Source: Spinellus fusiger (taxonomy: Eukaryota; Mucoromycota; Mucoromycetes; Mucorales; Phycomycetaceae). Taken from it: DNA of 64,000 nucleotides. Each line of letters begins with the position of its first letter. The stretch's first letter is position 1. Positions 1 to 12,214 of the stretch are shown one piece after another. The stretch spans positions 186,001 to 250,000 of the forward strand of contig JALLLS010000027.1 of the NCBI GenBank assembly GCA_025094145.1, written 5' to 3'. The translations under genes and the position numbers were made by a program. The notes beneath the pieces are model-generated. The model did no database searches, was not told where the DNA came from, and saw nothing but the letters and a program-made list of their open reading frames with translations.

Positions 1-538
1 CCAGTCACTCTGGGCTAGTGCCAAGTTATATCAATGGCTTGATCTTATTGCATAGAGACCAAAAAGGCCTTTTTTTTATATCACAGAAAGATGTCTCCAG
101 CAACAAGTCTTCTTTCTCATGTTTCTAGGGTGATCTGTCCTTATTCTCTTTTGGATAATACAAAAGAGAAACAGAAAAGAGGAAAAGAGGAAAAGTTAAA
201 TGTTTTTCTGGGGTAATTTAATGAGGCAACTGAATTCCAAAATGAAAATAAAAACCTCCCCCCCCACATACACACAGCTACACACAGCTACACATACATT
301 TATAGATATAATTATCATATGAATTCAATCTGACATTGTTGAGAAATCCGTGTTCCTATGGATTCTCGTATTCTTAATGTGTAATTCTTTATTCTCCTTT
401 TCACCTTTCTCATCGTGTGACCCTTTATTTTAAAAGGCTATTCGAGTGAATGTGTATAAAAACAAAAACAAAAAAACAAAAAAAACAAGAAATAAAAAAG
501 ATACGTTTTTCTCTTTTCTTTTCTTTTCTCTTTCACTT
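1..538. other. 5' flank of the carnitine acyltransferase gene
   Basis: No convincing gene is seen here. The stretch is AT-rich with A-runs and C-runs and ends in a pyrimidine-rich tract just before the ATG at 539, a common context in front of fungal start codons. An open frame that begins upstream in this stretch is read from a GTG and is Lys/Asn low complexity, so it was not used as the start of the gene. Confidence 0.5.
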
Positions 539-2752
539 ATGCCTCATACTTTTTCTTTCCAAGAAACTCTTCCAAAACTTCCTGTGCCTGATCTCAAGGA
601 GACATGTGCTATCTACTTGCAGAGTCTAGTTCCTTTATTGAGTCCTGCTCAATTCGAAGAAACAGAAAAGATAGTTCGTGAGTTTGAATCCAGTGCACTG
701 GCCCACTCTCTCCAGCAGCGATTATTGGACATTGAAAAGAGTTCTACTTACAACTGGCTAGAGGAGACCTTTTGGATTAAGAAGGGTAGGTGTTTTTATT
801 ACTATTACTATTACTATTACTATTACTATTACTATTACTATTACTATTACTATTACTATTACTATTACTATTACTATTACCATGACTACTACTATTACTA
901 TTATCATCAATTACTATTACTATTATCATCAATTACTATTACTATTATCATCAATTACTATTACTATTGCGTACATGAGATTGACATTCTATCGTATAGC
1001 CTATCTTGAATGGAGAAACTGCTTGATGGTCAATAGTAACTGGTATACACTTGGAAAAGACGACATCACCCACCCAAAGGTTCTTTTGGAAACTCCTTTG
1101 AATGCAGTCAAATCCGGAGAATTTACACACTACCAAATTAGAAGAGCTGCCCACCTTATTGTGGGCGGTGTGGAGTACAAAAACATCATTCAAAGGTAAT
1201 CCCAAAATACAGGGGCTCTGCTGACAGTATCTACAGTGGAACACTTCCTATTGAAATGCTGAGAGGTAACCAGGCACAGTGTATGCATCAGTACCGCCGC
1301 ATATTTGGTGTCACCCGTATTCCAATGCCTCACTGTGATTCTGTTCTTCAACATGATCCTTCAAAGTACAGTCATATCACGGTCTTGGTACGCGACCAAG
1401 TCTTCAGATTAGATACATGTGACGGACAAGTACTCAAGACAGTGGATGCTATTGAAAAAGAACTGTTGGATATTGTTGGTTATGTCCAGCATTTGAAAAC
1501 ACCAGAAGCACCCATCTCTCTCTTGACAAGTTGGCATCGTGATTCGTGGGCTGTAGCACGTAACCATTTGCTTGCTTTGGACCCTAGTAACCGTGAATCC
1601 ACTGATATTATTGAACAAAGTCTATTTACTGTGTCTCTTGATGACCACACTCAGGGAAATGATCTATCACTTCAAGCAAAAACAATAATGTGTGGCCACC
1701 AAGGAATTGGAAATGGACACAACCGCTGGTATGACAAGTGTATCAATTTAGTGATAGAGAACAATGGAAAGTGTGCCATATCTGGAGAACACTCTCCTCT
1801 GGATGCATTGACTGCTAGTTATGTATTGGACCATATGCTGAAGGAGCCCTGTCCAGGCCCTTTGAACCCTCAAGTAGTGAAAGGTGCTCTTTCCAATGTA
1901 CACCACCTGAAATGGAAGATAGATGCTACCCTAGAAAAGGCACTGGTGGAGGCACAAACAGTAGCAGACGTTGTAGCAGCAGACTCTGATGTTGGTGTCT
2001 TGATCTTTAATGACTATGGTAGCTCTTGGGTCAAGAAGAATGCCAGAATTCCACCTGATGCCTTTTATCAAATGGCAATTCAACTTGCTTATTATCGTTC
2101 TCATCGTAGATTCACAGCCACCTACGAGTCCTCTTCTACACGAAAATATAGCCATGGTAGAACAGAGACCATTCGATCCTGTACAACGGACAGTATACGT
2201 TTTGTAGAGGCCATGGAAAACAAAAATGCAGAGGTAAGTCTCTTTTTATATCTTTCTTGGATAAATCTCTAATATTATTTAAATTATTAGAATTCTATCA
2301 AGTATAATCTCCTTGTCAAGGCTGCCAATACCCATAGAGATAATTCCATAAGAGCAAGTGATGGACATGGATGTGATCGTCATTTACTTGCTTTGTCTTT
2401 ACTGAACGCCGACCATGAAATGCTATCTGAGGATGGCCAGATGAAAAAAGTACTAGTCCATCCTATTTTCAAAGACCCTTCCTTTAGTCAGTCACAACAA
2501 TGGCTGCTGAGTACTTCTAGTTTGCATGCTGGTGTCCGTCTTATGGGGTCAGGATTTGGTGCTGTCTATCCAGATGGGTATGGTATCAACTATATGCCAG
2601 ATAGTCATGTGGTGAAGTTTGGCATCGAAAGCAAGTGCAATGCCAAGAGTCTTTCTACTGCAAATTTTATGAAGAATCTGACTTGTGCATTAAGGGATAT
2701 GAGAGATATGTGTGATCAAAATTCAAAGGAAATGGTCAAGGCTAATTTATAA
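539..2752 (+). CDS. Carnitine O-acetyltransferase (choline/carnitine acyltransferase family)
   Basis: Transfers short acyl groups between CoA and carnitine, used to move acetyl units between peroxisome, cytosol and mitochondrion. Exons 539-785, 1000-1195, 1237-2233 and 2291-2752 join in frame to 633 residues, close to the usual family length. Family landmarks in order: the N-terminal PKLPVPDL block, LMVNSNW, SGTLPIEM and the catalytic His in GEHSPLDA (about residue 333), then GCDRHLL in the last exon. ATG 539 was chosen because PKLPVPDL follows within about 13 residues. Intron 1 (786-999) is bloated by a hexanucleotide repeat. Intron 2 is only 41 nt, with a CTGAC branch site. The C-terminus (KANL) is not a canonical peroxisomal PTS1, and no clear mitochondrial presequence is seen, so location is open. 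The arrestin gene converges from the other strand 210 bp downstream. Confidence 0.93.
797..969. repeat. TAT/TAC hexanucleotide microsatellite inside intron 1
   Basis: About 170 bp of alternating TAT and TAC triplets, degenerating at its 3' end into CATCAAT-containing units. It fills most of intron 1 of the carnitine acyltransferase gene, between donor 786 and acceptor 999. Open frames across it (poly-Tyr) are artefacts. Confidence 0.9.
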
Positions 2753-2962
2753 TAAAATCAAATGATGGTGTTTTCATTTATATAGATGTATATGTCTATA
2801 TAAACACAAACATATATATATATATATATATTGTTATTAGCATTGCTGTTACTGTTAAACATAACATTAAAATATATTTACTATAAACATAGTAGAATGC
2901 TAGAATACCATGCTAGAATAACACCATGCCATGAGAATGCCATGGTATTTCACTGATCTTTA

Positions 2963-4857
2963 CTATTGAAGGAGTCTCTTTTTCTTCTTTTTCTTGAGAA
3001 TGACAAGAAGATCCGTATCATCAGAATCAGTACTTTCAGCGTCACTTGGTTCTCTTGGCTCATATATTTTAGTAAAAACAAGTGTGTCTCGTGGTATTTC
3101 CAGGGGCTGGAGAACATGCGTCGGCACAGCATCGGAAGAATAATTAAAGGACGAGGGCTGGAGGGTGAGACATGCTGCTGATGGATCAGAGACAAAGCAA
3201 TGAGAAGATTCATAAGATCTAGCGCGAGTATCGTGTGGAAAACATGAGCGTTCATGCAAGTGAGACAGTGGGATGCTTGTGGCTGTAGCTGCGAAGTGAT
3301 GAAGGGGGGATGAAATGGTATCGGGAGAAGATAGCTCTGTACTTAAAGAAGTATTACGAGAGAGAAAGGAGTTCTCCCATGAATGATTCGTACAAGAAGA
3401 AGTTGATTCATAGGATAAATCAGAAGAACGAGATGCAATGGAGTCAGACCGGCTGACATCTTGGATAGCAATGTGTTGCTTCATGGTAGTAAGAGAGTTA
3501 GCAGAACATGAAGAGGTGGAAGAAGTAGCAGTCATCAATCTATGCTGCCTGGAAAATGAAAGTGTATAGTCTTCACACTCATCATCATCACTTTCATCAC
3601 TCAGCATCATTTCTCCCATTCTTGCTATCATTTCTTCATCGTCATCTTCAATGGGTACTGCTGCACGAGGCCATGTACCAACAACAATAGGTATTTCGAG
3701 TATTGTTTTTTGAGCTGCCTTTTCACTCCATTGAATAGAAACCCTGATCTTATAATGAACTTGAAGTGTATCGCTTTTGAACGAAATTGAAGGTGAAGTT
3801 GATGTAGGAATAAGTAGTTGGGAAGTAATGGCTTGTGAGAAGTTATATGGCCCAATAATCTTTAAGCCGTGATGTACAGATCTTAAGACATCCTCTTTTA
3901 ACTGTGAATGTCTTTATCAAAAATATTAGAACATACTTCTCTCTCTCTCCCTGTATGCACCTTAGCCTACCTGTCAGTTCTAATTTCTATCGTCCTCACT
4001 AATTCTACATTGACCGCATTCTCTAGCACACAAGGTTTGAAATGGCTAGCAACGATTTCAATAGATGCGATATCCCCTATAGATCGTTAATTTCCTATTC
4101 ACACATTATTTTCCTATTTTCTCTTTCTCTTTTCCTTTCTGTCTAATTTCTATTTACCTCTTGTAAATCCAGATTGTGCAATGGAGATTCGACAATGACA
4201 TTTTTCATGATAGCGCGCATGAGGTAATACAATCTCTGCTGCTCTTTCTTGGACATATTTAAAATGATATGCCTTGATATCAATGAGCTCTAAAATAGGT
4301 ACTGTGTATTTGATCCTTGGTAAAAGAGACTCTAGCATCATAGGCCTGTCATGAACAACGATCAATTGATAGCGGATTTTTGCTTTTTTTCTGTACTAAT
4401 CAGGCGGATTAAGAATACAAATCAATAAAGCTGTTCTTTTTACCTCCATGGAGCTAGGAAGTTGAAGATTAGAAGGTACATTGAATTCAAATGGAAATAA
4501 ATATTGTTTTGGCTCCAAGATATGTACTTTTCCCGGCTGTCCAGCTGCTAGTATCTTTTTTATGTCAAAAAGTGTCATTGATTTTTTATCCTTGATAGAC
4601 AAAATAACTTGTCCTTTGAATCGTAAAAGAATGTGATTTGTTTTGGTGGGACTTTTAGGATGAACATGGACAGTGCCTAGAGTAAATTCAAGTCATTAGT
4701 GATCTGTTTTTCTTTCTTTCTTTCTTCTTTTTTGTTTTGTTTGGTGTATGCTTCAATACTTGCCTTTGATAGTCTCTCCTGGAAAGTAGAACTTCTCGTC
4801 ATGTAGATGAATACTTAGCGTCTGGTTGGTTTTTATGCGTTGCTTTTTAAGAATCAT
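2963..4857 (-). CDS. Arrestin-domain (alpha-arrestin/ART-like) protein
   Basis: Probable adaptor linking membrane cargo to ubiquitin ligases or trafficking machinery. Exons in transcript order: 4857-4764, 4676-4444, 4395-4158, 4076-3971, 3911-2963; all phases close and give 539 residues. The N-terminal arrestin fold is visible as HDEKFYFPGETIKG near the start, then LFPFEFNVPSNLQLPSS and KIRYQLIVVHD; the C-terminal arrestin domain follows to about residue 300 (IQWSEKAAQKTILEIPIVV). The last 230 or so residues are a Ser/Thr/Asp-rich, probably disordered tail ending in a run of lysines. No PPxY motif was seen. Intron 1 (4677-4763) is of GC-AG type. Acceptor choices for introns 2 and 4 rest on phase and on continuity with the family. 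Exact cargo or human-type class cannot be told from sequence alone. Confidence 0.85.
4677..4763 (-). other. GC-AG intron in the arrestin gene
   Basis: The donor reads AAAG|GCAAGT and the acceptor CTCTAG|GC, read on the minus strand. Splicing here joins GETIKG to TVHVHP in frame, which is what the arrestin fold needs. No GT donor gives this join. Confidence 0.8.
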
Positions 4858-6610
4858 TAGAGGAAAAAGGAACAAATAAAAAACAAAAAAGTAGAATAGA
4901 GTAATATGCACACCTTTGTGCTTAAAAAGAGAAAGAAGAGTATTTCGAAAAAGGCCTGAAATCGGTCTTCAGACCTCTTTTCTTTTTGCCATCGACAGCC
5001 GTAGTAGAAACACCGCCGCTGAACATTTGAATGTTTGTCCATGTGTGTTCATAGTGAACTATCGATATATCCACTTTACTACCTGTTTCTATCTCTTTAT
5101 GTGTATGTAGAATAGATAGATACATAAATACAAACTTAAAGTCTAAATAGATCCTTATATAAAATGTCTTATTAATCGCAGCATATCAAAAATGGGACAC
5201 ATGTAGCTTCTCTTTCTATGCATTTTCTATGCACTCAATCGTAAAACCAGGTTAATTCAACGATCTACCCTTCAATTTAGTTAGAGACAGACTATTTCAT
5301 TGTCTTTTATCCATTATTATACAAAAGCATTATATGTTTTTTTCTTTTTCTTTTTTAGTATTTTAGTAAATATACTAACAAGAGGAGGCATATTATTGAA
5401 AATATTATTTTATATACATTGATCCTGGAATGAATGATTTCTGCTTGAGTGTTCTGTAGGCCATCGACTATAATTTAGGAGTATTACTTAACAGGTTCAT
5501 ATTGTAACTTATAGAAAGGGTCAAGTTTGAATATAAAGTTACTATGCATTTTTTTAAAGAATATTCCAGGGTTTTTCATAGTGGATTCAGTAATACTATA
5601 CTGTCTTGACAGACATTCCTATTTCTCGGAACATGATTACAAAAAGAAATTTTCTTTGTCCTTTTTTCCATGGAATTTAGGAATAGTACCAAAGTTTACA
5701 CTACTGCGGTAAGTATCATAAAGAGCGTTCCGTTGCCTTACTATCTTACATTGGTTAACATTACAAAATCACATCATTGTCTTTTTATAGGCACATCTTT
5801 TCTTATTTTGTAATGACAGTGTGTGACTTGAGGATGGCTGTTCTATTTATCTTCTTTTTTGTTAGTCCCGAGTTCTTGTTATTATGCCAAGTACAAAAAA
5901 AGTTCATGGACAGAAGGCTGCACCATTTATATATATCAAGAAATGACTCGTGTGGCCATGAATATAGTAAATTTCATCATTGAAAGTAATAATGATCATG
6001 AATAAGTTATTTCCTGATCTACACAGGTTTATAGCCTTCTCTGTTATAGTATCCCTGTTAGTGAATAGCATATAGACTCTGGTGAGCCTATTTGTTGTGA
6101 ATAGTATAACCATCAAAGGTGACCATAATACTAGTAATAATAATAATAATAATAGTAGTAGTAGTAGTAGTAGTAATAGTAATAGAATAAGTAGCTTTAG
6201 CATAAATAGCAAGAGAACACTCTTCAATGCAAAAGAGCTTTGGTGTAAGTATACATATTTATCAACAGTGCAGTAAGTGCATAGACCTACATTTCATTCT
6301 CCTTTTATAGGTTTTAAAATCTATGATATAATAGCTGCTAAAGAGTCTATTGTTTGATTATATCAAAGTTAATGGATTGTCTTTGTTTCCTTATATAGAA
6401 TATTGTATTATTGGTATAGTTCACATTGTTTAACAAACACTTAAGTTTTTAATCCAGATGATTTTATGAGAATGAATACTAGTCCTATTATATCTTACTA
6501 GTCCTATTATATCTTACTAGACATTTTAATGTCTTTTACATGAAAAAATTCAATAAGATACACTTAATTATTATTTTGGATGGTTTACCTGTAGCATGGG
6601 TTTCCATCTG
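4858..6610. other. Intergenic, no gene seen
   Basis: AT-rich DNA upstream of the arrestin gene with only short, composition-driven open frames. It contains an AAT/AGT trinucleotide run at about 6136-6182 and a direct duplication of a roughly 20-bp unit (TAGTCCTATTATATCTTAC) at about 6480-6520. An arrestin promoter must lie at its left edge, but no specific motif is recognised. Confidence 0.6.
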
Positions 6611-7150
6611 TTAGTTAACCGAGGCTCCAGCAATAACTGGGGAGGAGAAAGATGGAGATGAACCAATAGGTTTGGACCTTTTCTTGGTTTTAGTAGTATC
6701 TTTATGTTCTCTTTTGTTATATCTACAAAAGCACTATGAGAGGGTACCATTTTCCCTTGGAGACATTAGACTATGTCCAAAGTTCAATGTAGCAGCTAGA
6801 TCACAGTTCCAAAGCCTCAATGTCTTGTCTTTCATACAATATTGGTTTGAACACCTATTTGAAGGGAGAAAGATGAGTTTCTTTTTTGATATAAAATTAA
6901 GAAGAAATGACCTGAGAAGACCATGACATTTAACTTGGAGCATTTTTGTTCGTTGATAGGACATAGGGTTCTTGACATGTTTAAATGTTTCCAAAGGTGA
7001 GAACTTGCACCCAGGACACAGGCTCGATGTTTTGAATTCATTGATAAGATAGAGTCTGAATCCTTCTTTCTTCAACATCCTCCGCATGTCTTTTCCCTTT
7101 ATTGTCATTCTTCTGGTAGGATTCGTACCTGAATAACTTGCTATAGTCAC
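6611..7150 (-). pseudogene. Fanzor/TnpB-like RNA-guided nuclease, C-terminal remnant
   Basis: The minus-strand frame shows the C-terminal half of a Fanzor/TnpB-family protein: KGKDMRRMLKKEGF, then LYLINEFKTSSLCPGC (the conserved xNEyxTS stretch with the first zinc-ribbon pair), KCHGLLR, a second pair C-x4-C (CSNQYC), and WNCDLAATLNF. The last is the RuvC-III block, usually WNRDxxAxxN; the catalytic Asp is kept and the Arg before it is Cys. A TAG follows ENGTLS, but the same frame stays open past it for about 40 residues, with a basic KTKKRSK stretch, to a stop at 6611. No upstream exon with RuvC-I or -II is recognised before 7150, and there is no clear start codon. It is therefore a truncated, interrupted copy. 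That the family is an OMEGA/Fanzor nuclease comes from family knowledge; activity of this copy is not expected. Confidence 0.72.
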
Positions 7151-8187
7151 CTATAGAAATCAAATACATGTAAGAACCCTAGGTTGATTCTATAAGCACA
7201 TTGTGTTTTTTCTTGAATTTATTCGTATCTTGTTGGCTGTATAACATCTTTAGTTCAGAAAGAATAGATAGAAATACAATAAGAAAAAGGAAATAAATAG
7301 TTATTGTATTAGCAACATTGAATAGTGTCAGCTATTATTTATCATCCATTGATGTGATGGTGTCGTTAATAGCTTCTTAGGTCCAAAGGTATTGTTTTAG
7401 TTAACGTACGACTCACACTCCTCTTTTTTTATTCAACCTGTATGTTATTATTTTATTCTAATGATTATTACAGATAGAAGAACTTTAAGGAAATAACCAC
7501 CAAAAGTTACATATACTAATGCAGGCTATTGTAGTTTTATATTATCTCTGAAAGATCCATTCACTGTATTCAAATATACTACAGCTTATCATAGATGCTT
7601 CATCACAAACCATTGATTGTGTAGCTGTTTTTTTATGAACTTTTAACTGTTAGTTTCTTGCTGTTTAATACAAGAACTAAGGTAACAGCATTCTGTATGC
7701 TGCTTATTATATCTCTTCTCAGTGTTTCATGGTTATGCTGTATGAGATTTAGGCAACCTTGTTCAATGTTAGTATATACTCTGTACTGATAAAAAGGCTT
7801 TCCAAATAAATGCAAGTGATTTATTTTTCTGTACATCAATCCTAAGCAGTAGTATTTTAGTGTGCTTATCTTGACATTTTGGTCATTGACTGAGCATGTA
7901 TCTCTATTCTAACCTAACTGTACTGTAGGAAGAAAGAAGTACGTAGCTCATAGGATTATGCGACTGATTTATCTCACTCATTATTTAGAGTATGCTGGCA
8001 TCTCTTGATCATATCACAATGTCTCTACTTTCTGTCTGGTATCTATCATCATTTAGACAGTTAAGATGAATTTTCTACAAATAGCCATATCCATAACAGT
8101 TTGTATATCTATTTTGAAGATGGTCCACTCAAAAAAAGTTATTGGGTATATATTCAGGATAAACATACTTGTTCAAGAAAGTGTTAA
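7151..8187. other. AT-rich stretch between two mobile-element remnants
   Basis: No gene is supported. A 68-residue minus-strand frame at 7633-7839 is open but shows no recognisable motif; it could be a decayed piece of the Fanzor-like gene or chance. Confidence 0.5.
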
Positions 8188-8189
8188 TA

Positions 8190-9534
8190 CAGCCATACTC
8201 AACTGAATCTAATCATTTTCAAGATAAATATCAGGACAAAATAGATAGAACATATTCAACAGTAAATAAAACACTTTATGTTTGATCTATAAGCTTCAAA
8301 CTTAAGCATATCAAGTCTCAATATCTTTAATTATCGAAAATAGAAAAATAATAGGAATTAATATTTTGTATGCCCTCCTTTGGCATCAATGACTGTCTGG
8401 TATCTATCTGTCATACTTTGAATTTATTATTGTGCAAGTTCAATACCAAATCCCTCCTACTCTTCTGCAAGTAGAATATTCAAGATTTCTACATTGTTAA
8501 TAGATACCCTTCTTTCTTCAATTCGTCTTTCTATAGCCCACCAGATGTGTTCAATTGGATTCAAAAAGGGCTTTGTGTAGGTCAGTAATCAAAGCCCCTA
8601 ATATGATGTGTCTCTTTTCCCTATCCAGCATAGACCACAATATGACAGCTAGGACTCTTTTATTGTAACAGAAACTCATTGTTATTCTTTATGGTGCAAG
8701 TCAATGTACTAAGAATGGAACTCACCAACTAAAACAGTGATGTATTCGTCTTAGTTTACAGTACCATCAACAAAGACTAATGGGCCAAATCCGTCAGCCT
8801 AATGGCAGCTCCAAAACATCACACCATTGCCACCAAACTACATTGTTGGAGCAATAGTATTATAACTATAACGTTCTCTAACAATTTTAATGACATAGGT
8901 ATCTCCATCATTCCCTTTCATAATGTATGTTGACTCATCAGACTAAATGATACTTCTCCACTGATCACTCGTCCAATTGATATATTCCTTAGCCTAACAA
9001 AACTGTTTCTCTTTGTGTGTTTTTCAGTGAAGGCTAGCTTGTGGTCTACAGAAAAGGATACATACTCTAACTGATTACAGTAGCTGATAAGGGTGTCTCT
9101 ACATACATCCACCTCAAACTTCAATATTCTCAATGTCGGTTGATTGTATGAGGCAAATGGATCCTTTCTAATAACATCTTTCCATGTGTCTTGAATCCAT
9201 CTCATTAACTTTTTAGGGGTTTCCATGACTCTCCAAATGCAATAGTGATGTTTTCTTTGATACTTTTAATATTATTTTGAACTGTGGGCTTTTTCATCTC
9301 AACTATGCTCTCAATGACAGCCAACCCTAATCAAGCCTTAAACAGGTAATATATGACCCATGACTTTCTATATTTTTTTACCTTTTCATACTCTCCACGA
9401 GTTTGAGTTTCTGAAAATGCATCTGATGTATTGTGTAGGTTTAATAATATTTAGAAAGAAAAAGTATTTTATACAAAAAGAGTACATTTCTTATCAATTT
9501 TTCAGCAAGTATTAAATTCAATTGGGTGTGACTA
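8190..9534 (-). mobile_element. Tc1/mariner element remnant (family B)
   Basis: A decayed transposase is read on the minus strand with many stops: SYCNQLEYVSFSVDHKLAFTEKH in the middle, a WSDES-like first catalytic Asp region, GFGPLVFVDGTVN, then NPIEHIWWAIERRIEERR with the third acidic residue, and IDAKGG near the end. The ends carry imperfect inverted repeats (CAGCCATACTCAACTGAAT at the left, ATTCAATTGGGTGTGACTA at the right) next to TA dinucleotides, the usual Tc1 target. Size about 1.35 kb fits a full-length element. Its 3' portion is the same lineage as the 3' half of the chimeric element at 44443-48150. Confidence 0.8.
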
Positions 9535-9567
9535 TATCTTTCACTCAATAAATGTAACCTAACTTTG

Positions 9568-9650
9568 GATAAAGTTCTGTATCATCTGGTTTCGTGATGT
9601 AATGGTCAGCATTTGAGATTCTGATTCTCACTATCCCGATAAAGTTCTGT
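9568..9650 (+). pseudogene. Retroposed 5' half of tRNA-Gln(CTG) with 13-bp target duplication
   Basis: Positions 9588-9637 match the first about 50 nt of a tRNA-Gln: acceptor strand GGTTTCG, a D-arm with an A-box-like TGATGTAATGG, and a perfect anticodon arm (TGAGA / loop TTCTGAT / TCTCA) carrying CTG. The sequence stops where the T-arm should begin, so no tRNA can fold. The segment sits between two exact copies of GATAAAGTTCTGT (9568-9580 and 9638-9650), which look like a target-site duplication. A 7-nt stretch (9581-9587) between the left copy and the tRNA could be precursor leader. Confidence 0.7.
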
Positions 9651-11761
9651 CATTATTCAGTCTATTTTTCAATTCGGATAAAACAGAATGGTAAAAATTC
9701 ACAACTAAAACAGTAAATAGACTAAAGTCTAACAAGAGTGAAAGAAGGTAGTTTTACATCAAGCTAAGAATATCAAGCGGTTGTGACTATTTACCCTGAA
9801 ACACAAATTCTAACATTCAAGAATATCCTCTTTTCCTCATCATCCTGCTTTATAATTCTGTCAGGGTGAGCAGATATTACTCAGATATTACTTTATTATT
9901 AATTCTTTCTGAATTTCCCGTTTTGCTCCATCTATTTTCTTAATACTTTCTCTTATTTTTATCATGGTAAGTTTCTTCTCATTTATCATCCTATTTTTGC
10001 CCTTTATAGAAAAACAGAAAACCATGAACTTTTTTTTTGTCATTGATTCAGGTTTACTGACCTTAGACTGTTGTTTGCACTCAGGCACAGGCTTGGATCT
10101 ATCTATTCAAACCAACACTAATTACAACATGCTGAACAGCTTCGAGACCCCAGCTGTCCATAAAACATGGGTTGATATAATAGAATAAGCCGATCTTCAT
10201 AAGAGAATGATTAGCTCTTTACCAGATGTGTCGCCCCTGGTCTATTCAGGCATCGGCCCATTGAATGATCAAGACAGACACGTTGTGATAAAGAAGAATG
10301 ACAAAGCCAAGGAGGCGTTTATGGTTGAACAGAGAAACTCAACATCAGTAGAGAGTGTTGAGGCTTCTATTGAGAAGAAGATCGAGTCTCTCATTTAGAG
10401 GAAATATTTCTATCTTTAACCCGTGGATCTAGTTTCAACAACACAACTATATTATGATTTCTAATAAAATCATTGGATATTCTATATGAATCTTCATCAA
10501 TTGTAATTTATTTCGAGCATCTCCAACTAACTGTCTATTGAATGTCCATTCGAATTAAAATAATGAATTCTCAGAAACCTGTTATGAAGTCATTTCCTAT
10601 GAAAAGCTTGACCGTCTATGCCAAATGCACTATTATTTTATGGAAAGTGACTTTGCAACAATAATGATATAGAAAAGTTCAATATTTTGACCAAAACTTC
10701 CAAAATAAGCTGTTGGGACTCAAAATATAGATATTATTCATTTTGAAGGGTCAGATAGACAGTCTGTTGGGGATGCTCCTACTAATATAAAATAGAAAGC
10801 TAGGAATATTTTGTGTACAACACTATTTTATTAAGCATTATAATAGGGGGGCACTTTAAAAGAGACTATTAGAATTAATGAAAGAGTTCTCTACAACACA
10901 ATTACGTTGGAGAGTTAATAGACTAGGAGGAGTAATTGACAAAAATAGTATGAACGAGCATTGCAGGACGCTTGGGAGTATTGTAATTCGACCAAATACC
11001 AACAGCGAGATGACAGACAGACAGGTACTTAATGGAAAAAGAGGAAAACGACTCTGACTTCACAGATATCTACTGCAAGAATGCTACTAACAGACACAAT
11101 CACTTCCAAGATCCAAAATCAAACAATCTTTATTTATGTCTTAATATTCTAGCTATATAGCTTTTCTACCATAGCACAAGGTGTGTGCTATAATGTACTT
11201 GTTCTCCAAGAACCATCCTTCCCCAGAGAGTCGCGTCTCGAGGGAGATGGCTACCCCCTTTGTCTGACTCTGTGATTTTCCCTGGTTGAATTTATTATTA
11301 TTATTATTATTACATATTTTCTCCTTAATAAATTAACCTTCAAGGCCTATGTCACCTTCCTACAAATAAATCTTTGACTGACTCTACAGCATCTTTATGC
11401 ATTCATACGTTGCACTGAGAGGTCTGACTGGAGAAACATAGTGAACACAAAGCCACTTGCAGAAAATTGGAAAGACAGAAAGAAAATAGAACTAGCTAAA
11501 GAAGAAGAAAAAATACAGGAGAAAAAGGGAAAGGTAAAAACAGTGTTCAAAAACCCAATAAGCAAGAGGTGTGTTAAGTAGTTAAGTTATATTTCTCAAA
11601 GACTTCATTCTATGAATCTCAAGGCTACTTGTATACATCTTCTTCAAAGGCATAATTGATACAGGACTCATTATTCAACAGAATTCTCTTCAAAAAATGC
11701 ACGAACAACAATCTTCTCTTATTTGTAACAGTATAATAGACTATGATATGTCTTTGTTTTC
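9651..11761. other. Degraded intergenic DNA
   Basis: Apart from the small open frame at 10129-10398 no gene is seen. There is an ATT run at about 11287-11312. The stretch at about 10780-11280 looks like old repeat-derived sequence but could not be assigned. Confidence 0.45.
10129..10398 (+). pseudogene. Unrecognised coding remnant with one in-frame stop
   Basis: One frame from ATG 10129 reads 19 codons, a TAA, then continues open for about 70 codons with a charged, helix-prone composition (KKNDKAKEAFMVEQRN, ending EKKIESLI). The composition is more protein-like than its AT-rich neighbours. It may be a fragment of a retroelement gag or of a host gene; I do not recognise it. Confidence 0.3.
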
Positions 11762-12170
11762 TCAGGTGAGGGTGGTGAGGAGTGATCGAGCACGTTCAGA
11801 GACGGTAGAGGAAAGGAAAAGGAGAGTTGTGGAAGTGGCTTGCCCAGTAGCCGTACCAAATAGCCTGTAGTGCTCCACCAAAGACTTGACTGCTAGCCAG
11901 AGGTCCATTGGGAGGGAGGGAAAAGGAGTGTATATGTTGAGCCAATGAAACTGGAGGGAGGCGTTCAGAGTGAACAAATCCAACCCACTAAGACCACCAC
12001 AGTGACGAGGGAGACATAGGTTGGCATAGCTACTGGGAGGAAGCATCCTTCCCATTAGAAACTTAATTATCATTGATTCTAGCTTGGCATAAAAGGAAAC
12101 AGGAAACCAGATAAGACAAAGATTATGTCAGAGCTTGGAGAGAATCAAAGTGTTAGCCAGTGGCTTTACC
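11762..12170 (-). mobile_element. LINE (non-LTR retrotransposon) fragment, 3' part of ORF2
   Basis: The minus-strand frame reads NTLILSKL, a TGA where Trp is expected, then CLIWFPVSFYAKLES, LPPSSYANLCLPRHCGGLSG and ASLQFHWL. This matches the region just after the reverse transcriptase domain, as in the LINE at 56823-61764 (INTLVLSRAWHVLRV ... LALQWRWLAP). The fragment is only about 0.4 kb, is truncated at both sides and is from a different, older copy. Confidence 0.65.
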
Positions 12171-12214
12171 ACAAACTGACAGAAATCGCTATGAATGAAT
12201 TCCCCACTGAACAC

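Noticed and set aside
1196..1227. A 32-nt intron in the carnitine acyltransferase gene
   Set aside because: The next acceptor (intron 1196-1236) keeps frame too, leaves room for the CTGAC branch site, and gives the family motif SGTLP directly after the junction.
4857..5125. Upstream coding exon for the arrestin gene
   Set aside because: Open minus-strand frames exist, but the family N-terminus already starts at 4857; the upstream frame has no arrestin similarity and the apparent splice is not needed.
9588..9637. Functional tRNA-Gln gene
   Set aside because: The T-arm and the 3' acceptor strand are missing.
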